Shown: positions 14,914-22,860 of the stretch, in pieces | How positions within the stretch are numbered: position 1 is the first letter of the stretch | Layout: every line of letters starts with the position of its first letter | Source: JAQCEJ01 sp040881995 | Lineage (GTDB): Bacteria; Planctomycetota; Planctomycetia; Planctomycetales; Planctomycetaceae | Direction: 5' to 3' | DNA length: 29,384 nt | Assembly: GCA_040881995.1 (NCBI GenBank) | Contig: JBBECD010000109.1 | Location: forward strand, 1 to 29,384 | Notes under the pieces: generated by a model | Seen by the model: the letters and a program-made list of their open reading frames with translations, nothing else | Databases searched by the model: none | Told to the model about the DNA's origin: nothing | Position numbers and translations under genes: made by a program

Positions 14914-15404
14914 GAGTCGAACCGTGTCGGATGAGGAATGCGTCGGACGGCTTTCCAAAAAGACGTCACTTCTTCGTATAAATCAATTCTAACCGAATCG
15001 TCTGAGAGGTTGTAGCTCTTTTTAATATGGGAAAGAGAGCGTCGCCGTTCACAAATGGCCGCGATGAGATAGGATTCATCCGTGGCTATATCGACACCAA
15101 TGACGTACGTTGGAACAGGAAGTCGAACCAATGTATTGAAACCGCGTGCTTGGATAGCGATTGGCAGGCTTTTTTTCTTGCCCGAAAGTGCGTTCGTGGA
15201 CTTTACCTGTGCGAGGAAAAACCCAATTGTGCTTCCATCTTTTTCCAGCAGATCAACCAAAAAATCGGCCGTGGGATATTTATCGCCCAACGGAATTGCT
15301 CGAAATAATACCCGATCAAACTGACCGCCGACCGGGCGCGAAAGTGCGGCGGCGGCGATCAATTCACCTAATGTCCCAATTTGATCGGAGGTCATCTGGT
15401 CCAT
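14910..15404 (-). CDS. DUF4365-like protein with intact D...QVK motif, first gene of a coupled pair
   Basis: A 164-residue protein. It begins SDQIGTLGELIAAAALSRPV and has TADFLVDLLEKDGSTIGFFL followed by AQVKSTNAL. The 'GE...A.A....' helix, the Asp of ADFLVD and the QVKS strand match the DUF4365/PD-(D/E)XK-type core, with the usual Q/E-x-K arrangement kept. A helix with DESYLIAAICERRRS follows. It ends with an ATGA overlap into the downstream paralogue-like gene, so both are made together. Proteins of this group are often found in defence or nucleic-acid-binding contexts, but no specific system is recognised. Confidence 0.65.
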   Translation of the reverse strand: MDQMTSDQIGTLGELIAAAALSRPVGGQFDRVLFRAIPLGDKYPTADFLVDLLEKDGSTIGFFLAQVKSTNALSGKKKSLPIAIQARGFNTLVRLPVPTYVIGVDIATDESYLIAAICERRRSLSHIKKSYNLSDDSVRIDLYEEVTSFWKAVRRIPHPTRFDS

Positions 15405-15421
15405 AATGATTCTTCATTCCT

Positions 15422-15533
15422 CGTTCCCATGCTCCACTTGGGAACGCAAGGTCTTCGAAGCTCCTGCTTCGGCTAAACTATGGAGATGCCTCTTGTCTCT
15501 GCGCGACACCGGTCGACGAACAACCGGAGCTTC
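15422..15533 (+). repeat. Long direct repeat unit, copy B
   Basis: R2 at 15422-15472 (ttcccatgctccacttggga, ggtcttcgaagctcctgctt), then after a spacer gtctctgcgcgacaccggtc and gacgaacaaccgg at about 15494-15527. It is the partner of the unit at 14318-14424. Positions 15534-15673 between this repeat and the next gene hold no feature that I recognise. Confidence 0.75.
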
Positions 15534-15673
15534 CCCGCTCGCTTGATTAGAATCGAGTGATAACGCTGCTTGTGAACCTGGAGCGTGACGTTAACAACAG
15601 CAAATGGCGGGCCTTCAAGGTGTCACTCGAAGGCTCAATCCCAACCACGGACTTCTGTTTGATGCAATAGTCT

Positions 15674-16135
15674 CTAATGAATCGCAAACGGTCCTTTTTG
15701 GGTATGGAAATCGAACTTCGGCGGAGTCGGGGTGTAATGTGACTTCGGGTAGTACCAGAAAGTGATCACGCCAACGTCGTGATCTTTCAGTTCAAATTCT
15801 TTCGATAGTTCGGCATCTCCTTTTTCCGACCAGATATGAACTTGATGCCGTTCTTCAGACAGTGAAAGCGTGAAGGGCACGAACGTGTGTTGTGTCCCCA
15901 CACGAAAGTCATCGCTGACCACCAATTCGCCATCGATCGTAACCCGAACGTCCACCGGATTAATTTCAAAACTCTGGTTGCTGACATAAAGCATGAAGTT
16001 ACCGTTCGGGTCCAACAACTTGCTATTGGCCTTAGGAAGTGCCCGATCGTTTACCTTCGGAATTGTCGGATCCGAGCAACCAAGTGGCACCATCAACATC
16101 ATGGCACCTATGAAAATAGGTATGAAAGCGATCAT
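15674..16135 (-). CDS. Small lipoprotein, function unknown
   Basis: A 153-residue protein from the ATG at 16135; a longer in-frame start lies at 16174, but the lipoprotein signal begins at MIAFIPIFIGAMMLMVPLGC with lipobox PLGC. The mature part is beta-rich: NGNFMLYVSNQSFEINPVDV, RVTIDGELVVSDDF, HTFVPFTLSLSEERHQVHIW, then VGVITFWYYPKSHYTP. It looks like a single beta-sandwich exposed outside the cytoplasm. I do not recognise a named family. It follows the DUF1080 gene by 55 bases on the same strand and may be co-transcribed with it. Confidence 0.75.
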   Translation of the reverse strand: MIAFIPIFIGAMMLMVPLGCSDPTIPKVNDRALPKANSKLLDPNGNFMLYVSNQSFEINPVDVRVTIDGELVVSDDFRVGTQHTFVPFTLSLSEERHQVHIWSEKGDAELSKEFELKDHDVGVITFWYYPKSHYTPTPPKFDFHTQKGPFAIH

Positions 16136-16190
16136 TTGTTCTGCCTTATTTGATCTTGGAAAGGCAACGTCCATCAGCTCAATAAGACCA

Positions 16191-17939
16191 TCACAACCGC
16201 TTCACCCGAATGTTCCTCCAGCGGCACTTCGCCCCCTCCGGCCAACCTTGGCCGCCGTGCACCTGCACGGCGATGTGGCCTTCGTTGCCTAATAGCTCGC
16301 TGACCATCTGCTTGTTGTACTGCGGCTGCTCGAACGTCTCGCCGTTGAATTCGTTGATTTTGTGGCCGTTGATCCATGTCGTCACGTGGGCCGGATTGCC
16401 GGTGACGCGGACTCTTACTTCATTCCAGTCGTTGAGCTTCCAGATTTTGACCCAGCCCTCGCCGGTGATGCTGTACGCCTCTGGCGGCGCTTCGGGCGTC
16501 GGCTCGGTTTTGTAGCCGATGAGCTTCTTCGGATCGTTCTCGTCGTAGATGCCGAAAATATCGAACGGTCTCGTATTGAAGCCGCCGGTTCCTTCGCCGT
16601 AGATGTGGCCGACGTTGCCGCGGTCGTGGTAGTCGACCATCATCTGAATGCACTGCCCCTTCTCGTTGCTGCGGACGAAGAATCCGCTGCAGACGCCCCA
16701 ATCGGGGTTGATCTCGAGCACGACTTCGCAGTCGCCGAATTTTTCATCGGTCAGCAGAATGCCGCCGTTGCCGCTGCCGGGGGGATCTTGCTCGCCGGTG
16801 ATCGTGCCGTCTTCGACCTGCCAGTTTCCGCCGGTGCCGTGGCCGATCTTCTCGGGATTCTTGTGCCAGCCGTTGAGCGTCTGCCCGTCGAACAGCGTGA
16901 TGTAATCGCGGTCGTCGTCAACCTCTTCTGCATCCTTCGGCTTGATCCAGATATTGCGGAACCGCAGCGGATCGCCGTGATCCTGAATGTATATCGGCCC
17001 GACCCCCGGCCCTTCGGGGAATGGATTCCCGCGCGTCACCATCGGCAACGCCACGTCGTTGTGCACCACCACGCCGTTGTGCTTGACCGTGATGCGGGCA
17101 TCGTTCACGCGGTCGCCGTTGTTGTCGTACTTCGCGGCGGTGTAATCGACGTCGTATGTCTGCCACGACAACGGCGGGTAGCACATGTTGACGTCGGGAT
17201 CTTTAATCTCGTACAGCCCGCCGCATTCGTTGTTAAGCCCTTTGAGTCCGAACGAATCGAGAATCTGCACTTCGTAACGGCCCTGCAAATACATGCCACT
17301 GTTGCTGCGCGACTGTCCGCGGCCGTTCGGCATGAACGAGAGCATAAATTCGAGATGCAGCGTGCAGTCGCCGAATTTCTGAAAGCTGGTGATGCCCTGT
17401 TCGAGCCATTTGTCGTCGGTGATTTTGCCGCCGCGGAAGTTATCAGGCGTGGTGCCGTCGAACAGCACGATGGCACCTTCGGGTGCTTTGCGATTGAGCG
17501 TCGGGCTCGTCCGCGACACTTTCGGGAACTTCCCGAGTTCCTTTCCTTCGAGCGTGGAGACGACGAGTTGGCCATCTTTAATCTGTCCCATCGCTTTGTC
17601 GGATTTAAAGGTGACGAATCCGTCGACGGTTTCGCTGTCGAGTTCGACGATTTCGTCGCGGTTCCCGTTCCAGCCTTCGCCGGGGAGTCCGCCGGGATAG
17701 CCGACGAGATGGAATTTCCCTTCGCCGAGGGCAATCACCTGCACGCCGAATTTGACCTCGGCGTCGTCGGTTTTGATCTGGATGAGGTACTCCCCCTGCG
17801 TGGCGAAATCGGCCCCGGCTTCTTTCTCGGTGATCGCAGACCATTTGGGATCATTCGGGGCTTTTTCATCGGCGGCGTGAGCGACCGCGAACGACAGCAA
17901 CATCAACGCAGCGAAAACAGTGGATGCAGGGGATTTCAT
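16191..17939 (-). CDS. Secreted protein with two DUF1080 (3-keto-disaccharide hydrolase-like) domains
   Basis: A 582-residue protein. It has an N-terminal signal peptide (FAALMLLSFAVAHAADEKAP, cleavage after AHA), then an N-terminal beta region of about 130 residues. The first DUF1080 domain starts near residue 152 (EGAIVLFDGTTPDNFRGGKI) and includes SNSGMYLQGRYEVQILDSFG. The second starts near residue 345 (DYITLFDGQTLNGWHKNPEK), with WQVEDGTITGEQDPPGSGNG and CSGFFVRSNEKGQCIQMMVD. 'LFDG.TL.GW' and 'GE...R' are hallmarks of the DUF1080/concanavalin-like family, abundant in Planctomycetes and linked to degradation of unusual sugars. The exact substrate is not shown by the sequence. Confidence 0.9.
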   Translation of the reverse strand: MKSPASTVFAALMLLSFAVAHAADEKAPNDPKWSAITEKEAGADFATQGEYLIQIKTDDAEVKFGVQVIALGEGKFHLVGYPGGLPGEGWNGNRDEIVELDSETVDGFVTFKSDKAMGQIKDGQLVVSTLEGKELGKFPKVSRTSPTLNRKAPEGAIVLFDGTTPDNFRGGKITDDKWLEQGITSFQKFGDCTLHLEFMLSFMPNGRGQSRSNSGMYLQGRYEVQILDSFGLKGLNNECGGLYEIKDPDVNMCYPPLSWQTYDVDYTAAKYDNNGDRVNDARITVKHNGVVVHNDVALPMVTRGNPFPEGPGVGPIYIQDHGDPLRFRNIWIKPKDAEEVDDDRDYITLFDGQTLNGWHKNPEKIGHGTGGNWQVEDGTITGEQDPPGSGNGGILLTDEKFGDCEVVLEINPDWGVCSGFFVRSNEKGQCIQMMVDYHDRGNVGHIYGEGTGGFNTRPFDIFGIYDENDPKKLIGYKTEPTPEAPPEAYSITGEGWVKIWKLNDWNEVRVRVTGNPAHVTTWINGHKINEFNGETFEQPQYNKQMVSELLGNEGHIAVQVHGGQGWPEGAKCRWRNIRVKRL

Positions 17940-18330
17940 ATTCAGTTCCTCATCGGGGCCAGAGAAAGTTCGGTTCGCGAGATGACGAGACTCTTATTCT
18001 GTGCAGTCGGGATAAGCGATGCAAGGATGAGGGTCCAGAGTCGAGGGTCCAGGGTCGAGGGCCAGAAGTTTTTACCAGCCCGAAGCGCAAGCGAGGGATT
18101 CTTCAGATCAGCCGCGACGCGGAGGGTTTCCGTAGTGGAGCGTTTTCTGCGACATCGGCGAAGCGGGAGCTTCGAAGACGTGCATTCCCAAGCGGAGTAT
18201 GGGAACGAGGAAAACGCAGAAGAATTCACGAGAGTTCATAAGTCGTGTCGGCTGTACTCTCTGCGTCCTTGCGCCTCTGCGGCTCCGCGTTAAAAATCTT
18301 CTCACGTGCGGTGCCAACGGAGGGATTCCT
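17940..18330. repeat. Divergent intergenic region with R4, R1, R2 and R7 repeats
   Basis: Between two divergent genes (DUF1080 on the minus strand, the coiled-coil gene on the plus) lie R4 (18030-18066), R1 (18110-18145), inverted R2 (18157-18210) and R7 (ctctgcgtccttgcgcctct, ctccgcgtta; about 18256-18293). No gene is seen; the ORFs that cross it translate these repeats. Confidence 0.75.
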
Positions 18331-18331
18331 C

Positions 18332-18360
18332 TTGACCTAAAACTGTATTCATCGTAGAGA
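18332..18360 (+). promoter_or_regulatory. Sigma70-like promoter for the coiled-coil gene
   Basis: TTGACC (18332-18337), a 17-base spacer, and TAGAGA (18355-18360), about 45 bases before the ATG at 18406. The gene has a strong AAGGAG ribosome-binding site 7-8 bases before its start. Both boxes match the housekeeping consensus at four or more of six positions. Confidence 0.5.
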
Positions 18361-18405
18361 ACGGATGCTCCGATCCCGCAAGACCCATTCTTAAGGAGAA
18401 TCCAC

Positions 18406-21336
18406 ATGTCCAAACGGCTGCTTTTGTATGCGCTGTTGATGGTTGCCTTCGTTTTCTCGCTGTCAGTCAATCGTATTGACGCGGATGACGAACCGGCGAC
18501 GCCCCCCGAACCGACCGTCGTACCGAACACGTTCAGACCGCTGTTGCACCAGGTGATGGTCGCGGAACGACAGGTTGCAGGCATCGACAGCCAGTTGCGA
18601 AAAACGTCTGCATATCGCGATAAACTGCTGAACAACGTCGGCGAAGAGAACACCGAAAAATGGTTAGAACTCCACCAGTGGGAGTTGAACGTCCGAGGTC
18701 TCGAGGTGCGACGCCAGATTCGCCAAGCCGTATTGGACCATTGGCGTGAACGTCTCGCTGAAAAAATTAATGCCGAAATCGAAAGAGAAACGAAGCAGTC
18801 CGAAGAGCAAGCCGTCGGTGCTTTCGCCGTCGAACAACCGGCATCGAAATCGGTGACGGTCATCGAAGCCGACAAGCCGGGGGCGAACGTTGTGATCACG
18901 AACGGGGCCGGCACAAAAATCAGTTTCACCCGGGGGGTTTTCAATAACGACGTTGTCAGAAACGTTATCGAGGGTTGTGCGGGAGGCACCGCGAATTGTG
19001 CCGTGGAAAAAACTGCATCCGAACACAAGGCCGCACAAGATAGACTCACCGCCCGAATCGGCCAGATCGAACGACAACTGAAATCGCTCGACCGCGAGCG
19101 TGCCACAATCAAGAACCTGCTGGCGACGTCCCCCGAGGGTGACTCTCGCGATACTCGGGTCAAGCAAAAACGAATCGTCACCCGCTTGGAGGACATCGAC
19201 AGTCGGCGGACGGTGTTGGAACAACAGCATTCCCGGTTACATCGAATGCTCAAGAGCCTGCCGCATATGGTCAGCTTTTATCCGGATTTCGTCGAAAAAT
19301 CCCTGTCGATCTCCGCGTGTGCCGCCGCGTGCCGTGACGGGAATGTGGACATGACGGTACCAGGATTCGTCAGATTCGAGGAAGACGAAGACCTATTGCT
19401 GGTGAATGCCGATCAGCCGACGTTCAGAACCCCCGGCATGATTCTCGACGCCGGGCTCGAAGAACAATTGAAGAAATCGCTCGAGCAACTTGAACGGCAA
19501 ATTGAAGAGACGGCGCGGGACATCGACGACAAATCGGATCGTCTCCGCAAGATTTCGAAAAAAATGCACACGCCGGAAGAAGGCCAGAACGAACCGGACA
19601 TCTCGATCGATGATGAAGTGCAGCACAACATCATCAAGCTCGACCTGCGCCACTCGCAACGGGTGCACGATGATTTGTTGAAGCGTCGCACGCACACGGA
19701 GGAGCGACTCAGAAATCTGGCGAAAGAGAACCAGGCTGCCGCCGACAAACCCATACAGGGCGCGCCGATTCTTAACGGCGTTCCTTACATCTCGCGACTT
19801 TTTAAGAACACGGGCGTTGTTCGAGCAACCGAATGCCCCACTGATGAGGCCGCGATAGCGACACAGAAATTCGACATGAGCCAAGCAAAGCATGTGTCGC
19901 GCTCAGAGATCGTCACGATGTGGAGCGATTTGCTGTACGGCAGAGAGGCGGCGCTGGCGGGAAGATCATTCAGTAAAGATGAAAGCCGCGCGATGGTAGA
20001 ACTTCAATCATTGGATACCGTCAAGAAAAAGGAAATCCTGGCTCAGGTCGAAGAACATGGCATGCCGCTTTTGGACTCGCTTCCCGATCTCCCCGCACAA
20101 ATGTTGGCAAAAGGCCATCAACTTAATATCAACCGATCGCGGCCGAATGTCGGCGTGCCGGTTACCGAAAAAGACGGCGTACGATTTTTTAAGAACGTCA
20201 AGGGGCCGGAGGTCTTGCGGATTTCGAACGAGCCAATTCAGGGCGCAACGTCAGTGAATGCGCACAGTTTCACCATCCATCTGTCGGGTGACGGACACGT
20301 TTCCGCCGTGGCCGTCGGCGAAAAGAGAGATGAGCAATCGCAACCGGCGCAGGCTCAGGGCGTGATCGTCTTCAGCACTGAAGACGAAAAGAAAGATGCA
20401 CCAAAACCGCAAGTGTTTCACCTGGAGTTGAAAGGTCATCCGCACCTTCGCGTTGAAACGAACGAAAACGGCGAAGGCCGCGAGCACGAAGAAAAGCTTC
20501 ATCTGATGATGAAGCAAGTCCATCACCTGCGCCAGGCGGCCGAAAACCTCGAACAGGCCGGTGATAAGGAACTGGCCCCCAAACTCCGCGAGAAGGCCGA
20601 ACATCTCGAAGCACTGGCACGAGAGCGACAAGCACACCAAGCCGAAGAAATGCGGCTCCGCGCGGCCAAATTGCGCGAAGGGCACGCCGCGAGACGCGGG
20701 CTTCACGAACGCGAAAATCATGAGACGGCTGAGCTCAAGGAATTGTTGACGGCGATCCGCCGCGAACTGCACGCTTTACGCGAAGAGGTCCGCGAACTTC
20801 GCGTAGAGCTCGACGACGATGATGATGACGAAGATCGGGAAGGGGACGATGACGACCGCCATGATCGCGAACATGGTGAAAGGGACCGCGACGAATCTGC
20901 CCAGCTTCGCGGCACGTTGCGATCGGTGATTCCCGCTGAGGGAGTTCGCTTCAAGATCGGCGACGCCGTCAGCGTGATCGCCGACAAACGGCGCGGGACG
21001 ACTTCTTCAACGGCAAGCGAGACCGGCGATAGCGTAGGCGAAAAACGAGAAGCCATGCGGATCGACGCCAAGGTCACCGAGATTCTTCCCAACGGAAATC
21101 TTCGAATTCGCGGAAGGCGAATTGAACGCAATAAAGGGAGAGTAGGAAACTATGACATGAAGATCTCCGCAATTGTACGCCCCGATGCCATCAGCCCGGA
21201 TCATACCGTGAACGAGAAAGACCTTACTGAATTGGAGATGGTGAAATCATTTGATGCCGACAAACCCAAGCGTTTTGTCGAGGAAGTCGATCGAACCAAC
21301 CGAAAAACATCCACTCAATTCCGCGTCGAGTGGTAA
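18406..21336 (+). CDS. Large secreted coiled-coil protein with a secretin-like motif and a FlgH-like C-terminal domain
   Basis: A 976-residue protein with a signal peptide (LLLYALLMVAFVFSLSVNRI, then DADDEP). Residues about 40-430 are mostly helical and charged, with coiled-coil stretches (RLTARIGQIERQLKSLDRER). At 452-470 is GAPILNGVPYISRLFKNTG, which resembles the 'vPiLs.iPylg.LF' signature of secretins. Residues about 690-790 form a second helical region (HHLRQAAENLEQAGDKELAP). A very acidic stretch follows (VELDDDDDDEDREGDDDDRH). Residues 835-960 resemble flagellar L-ring protein FlgH: FKIGDAVSVIADKRRGTTSS, DAKVTEILPNGNLRIRGRR and AIVRPDAISPDHTV. The central barrel part of FlgH seems missing. 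The combination suggests an outer-membrane or envelope-spanning structural component; no known function is recognised. Confidence 0.8.
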   Translation: MSKRLLLYALLMVAFVFSLSVNRIDADDEPATPPEPTVVPNTFRPLLHQVMVAERQVAGIDSQLRKTSAYRDKLLNNVGEENTEKWLELHQWELNVRGLEVRRQIRQAVLDHWRERLAEKINAEIERETKQSEEQAVGAFAVEQPASKSVTVIEADKPGANVVITNGAGTKISFTRGVFNNDVVRNVIEGCAGGTANCAVEKTASEHKAAQDRLTARIGQIERQLKSLDRERATIKNLLATSPEGDSRDTRVKQKRIVTRLEDIDSRRTVLEQQHSRLHRMLKSLPHMVSFYPDFVEKSLSISACAAACRDGNVDMTVPGFVRFEEDEDLLLVNADQPTFRTPGMILDAGLEEQLKKSLEQLERQIEETARDIDDKSDRLRKISKKMHTPEEGQNEPDISIDDEVQHNIIKLDLRHSQRVHDDLLKRRTHTEERLRNLAKENQAAADKPIQGAPILNGVPYISRLFKNTGVVRATECPTDEAAIATQKFDMSQAKHVSRSEIVTMWSDLLYGREAALAGRSFSKDESRAMVELQSLDTVKKKEILAQVEEHGMPLLDSLPDLPAQMLAKGHQLNINRSRPNVGVPVTEKDGVRFFKNVKGPEVLRISNEPIQGATSVNAHSFTIHLSGDGHVSAVAVGEKRDEQSQPAQAQGVIVFSTEDEKKDAPKPQVFHLELKGHPHLRVETNENGEGREHEEKLHLMMKQVHHLRQAAENLEQAGDKELAPKLREKAEHLEALARERQAHQAEEMRLRAAKLREGHAARRGLHERENHETAELKELLTAIRRELHALREEVRELRVELDDDDDDEDREGDDDDRHDREHGERDRDESAQLRGTLRSVIPAEGVRFKIGDAVSVIADKRRGTTSSTASETGDSVGEKREAMRIDAKVTEILPNGNLRIRGRRIERNKGRVGNYDMKISAIVRPDAISPDHTVNEKDLTELEMVKSFDADKPKRFVEEVDRTNRKTSTQFRVEW

Positions 21337-21544
21337 TTCGACACGCCCACCGTACGAATTATTGAGCCGGGAAAGGCATGGCCGGGCAGTGGCAGGATGC
21401 GATTAGAAGAAACTCCGTACCGGCCTTCGATTCTGGGAATTATTCCGCTTGATTGCCTTCGGGGGCTGAAGGAGAACGTTTCGGTCGAAGCCGAAAGGCC
21501 GCAAGATTGATGAACCGCCTACCATTGGGCGATGAATAAAACCA

Positions 21545-21584
21545 AAGAGGAATCAGAAGTCGGAAACGACTGCTGATTCCTCTT
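21545..21584. terminator. Bidirectional hairpin terminator between convergent genes
   Basis: aagaggaatcag at 21545-21556 pairs perfectly with ctgattcctctt at 21573-21584; inside it agtcg and cgact pair around a GAAA loop, broken only by one a/g mismatch. It lies between the stop of the coiled-coil gene (+) and the stop of the DUF1559 gene (-), and on the minus strand it is followed by a T-rich run (tggttttattc). Confidence 0.7.
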
Positions 21585-21612
21585 CATCATTCAATTTCAA
21601 TCAAGCATCGCC

Positions 21613-22614
21613 TTACCAATCCCCCAGAATCTGTCCGTCGCCTCTGGCGCCGAGGTTGCGCCAGAGAGTGAGATCGATGTTTTCCGTCGCCGAGCGAACC
21701 GAACCGTCCATCAAAAGGCAATTGACAATCCCTTCGTGCCAACTGCGGGCGGTCATGGCCGCGTAGGTGGCATCCGTCGCGCTGGCTCCCTCGCGAACGT
21801 TGATGAAATCGACGTCGCGAATTACGCCGGCGTCGGAGTGCGGGCAAACGGTGTTCGGCACAAACGTGGTGGTGAACCCGGTCTGATTGCTGCGGGCATC
21901 GACCCATTCGTTGTGTCCCGAGTTTTTCAGCGATCCTCCCAACGCCGAGAGAGCGGCGGGAGACGCCGGGATCGGCGGCGATGCCATCGCCCCGGCGTCA
22001 CGAAGATAAAACTGCCCCGCTTTGACTTCCGCCATGGCGAGAGTATTGCTGCTGCCATCGGTGAAATCGCGCAGACTGGTTCGGCTGTTCGGATAAAAGG
22101 CCCCGTTGCTCCCGGCACCCGTCGCCGGATTCCAGATGAACCAGTCGCCGTAATTGGCTCCGTAGTTCACCGGGAAATGGGTGATCGCGCCGTCGGGATA
22201 GGCTTTATTGTTGACTTCGCTGGGGCAGAGAAGCACCTGGACGGCGACCTGGGTCACGGCCGGCTGAACGTTATAGGTCGTGCTGAAGTCGATCAGGTTC
22301 TGCAGATTCGCCTGATCGACGAACGGCAGCAGCCTCGCCTGCACCGACCAGCCGGCGCCGGCCGCCACGCCGTATGCGTACGTCCCGCCGGGAGGAAACA
22401 CGGTGTAGTTGTCGTGATAGTTATGCAAGGCCAGCCCGAGTTGCTTGAGATTGTTTTTGCACTGCGTGCGACGGGCGGCTTCGCGGGCCTGCTGGACGGC
22501 GGGCAAGAGCAAGGCGATCAGGATGGCGATAATGGCGATGACCACGAGGAGTTCAATCAGGGTGAATCCACGGCGGCGGACGGGAGTTACGGGGATCGGA
22601 TACTTCTGGCTCAT
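21613..22614 (-). CDS. DUF1559 prepilin-like protein
   Basis: A 333-residue protein with a class III (type IV pilin-like) leader: RRGFTLIELLVVIAIIAILI with cleavage after Gly, then a long hydrophobic helix continuing into LLPAVQQAREAARRTQCKNN. The family signature LKQLGLALHNYHD follows. The C-terminus carries RSWHEGIVNCLLMDGSVRSA, the H-x-G...DGSVR end typical of DUF1559. Planctomycetes encode very many copies; they are thought to be pseudopilins or surface proteins. The reading here is complete and the length is usual. A palindrome about 106 bases upstream may be its operator. Confidence 0.92.
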   Translation of the reverse strand: MSQKYPIPVTPVRRRGFTLIELLVVIAIIAILIALLLPAVQQAREAARRTQCKNNLKQLGLALHNYHDNYTVFPPGGTYAYGVAAGAGWSVQARLLPFVDQANLQNLIDFSTTYNVQPAVTQVAVQVLLCPSEVNNKAYPDGAITHFPVNYGANYGDWFIWNPATGAGSNGAFYPNSRTSLRDFTDGSSNTLAMAEVKAGQFYLRDAGAMASPPIPASPAALSALGGSLKNSGHNEWVDARSNQTGFTTTFVPNTVCPHSDAGVIRDVDFINVREGASATDATYAAMTARSWHEGIVNCLLMDGSVRSATENIDLTLWRNLGARGDGQILGDW

Positions 22615-22719
22615 GGGTGCTCCGGGCGATCTCGAAGGGGAATCGCTTTTCTCGATTTTTGACGCGGGGTTTAGGGGGAGTGACCGAGCGGCGGGTCAAA
22701 CTGACTCGTTCATACTGTT

Positions 22720-22738
22720 GATATCGAGTCTCAATATC
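22720..22738. promoter_or_regulatory. 19-base near-perfect palindrome upstream of the DUF1559 gene
   Basis: gatatcgagtctcaatatc reads almost the same on both strands: gatat/atatc arms and a gag-t-ctc centre, with one mismatched pair. It is about 106 bases upstream of the DUF1559 start and in the non-coding space, so it may be a repressor or activator site. Confidence 0.4.
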
Positions 22739-22860
22739 ACAAATCTAACGAGGCCGGTGACGATTTACAAGCCTAATGGCCAGGAAACGGCATAATTTTC
22801 GCCAAAATCGGCAACGTGGGGGAGTGCGACCGCGTCCTGTTCGCCATAGACGCTCGGATT

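Noticed and set aside
16362..18293. 643-residue plus-strand ORF
   Set aside because: It is antisense to the DUF1080 gene, with no recognisable motif, and ends in repeats.
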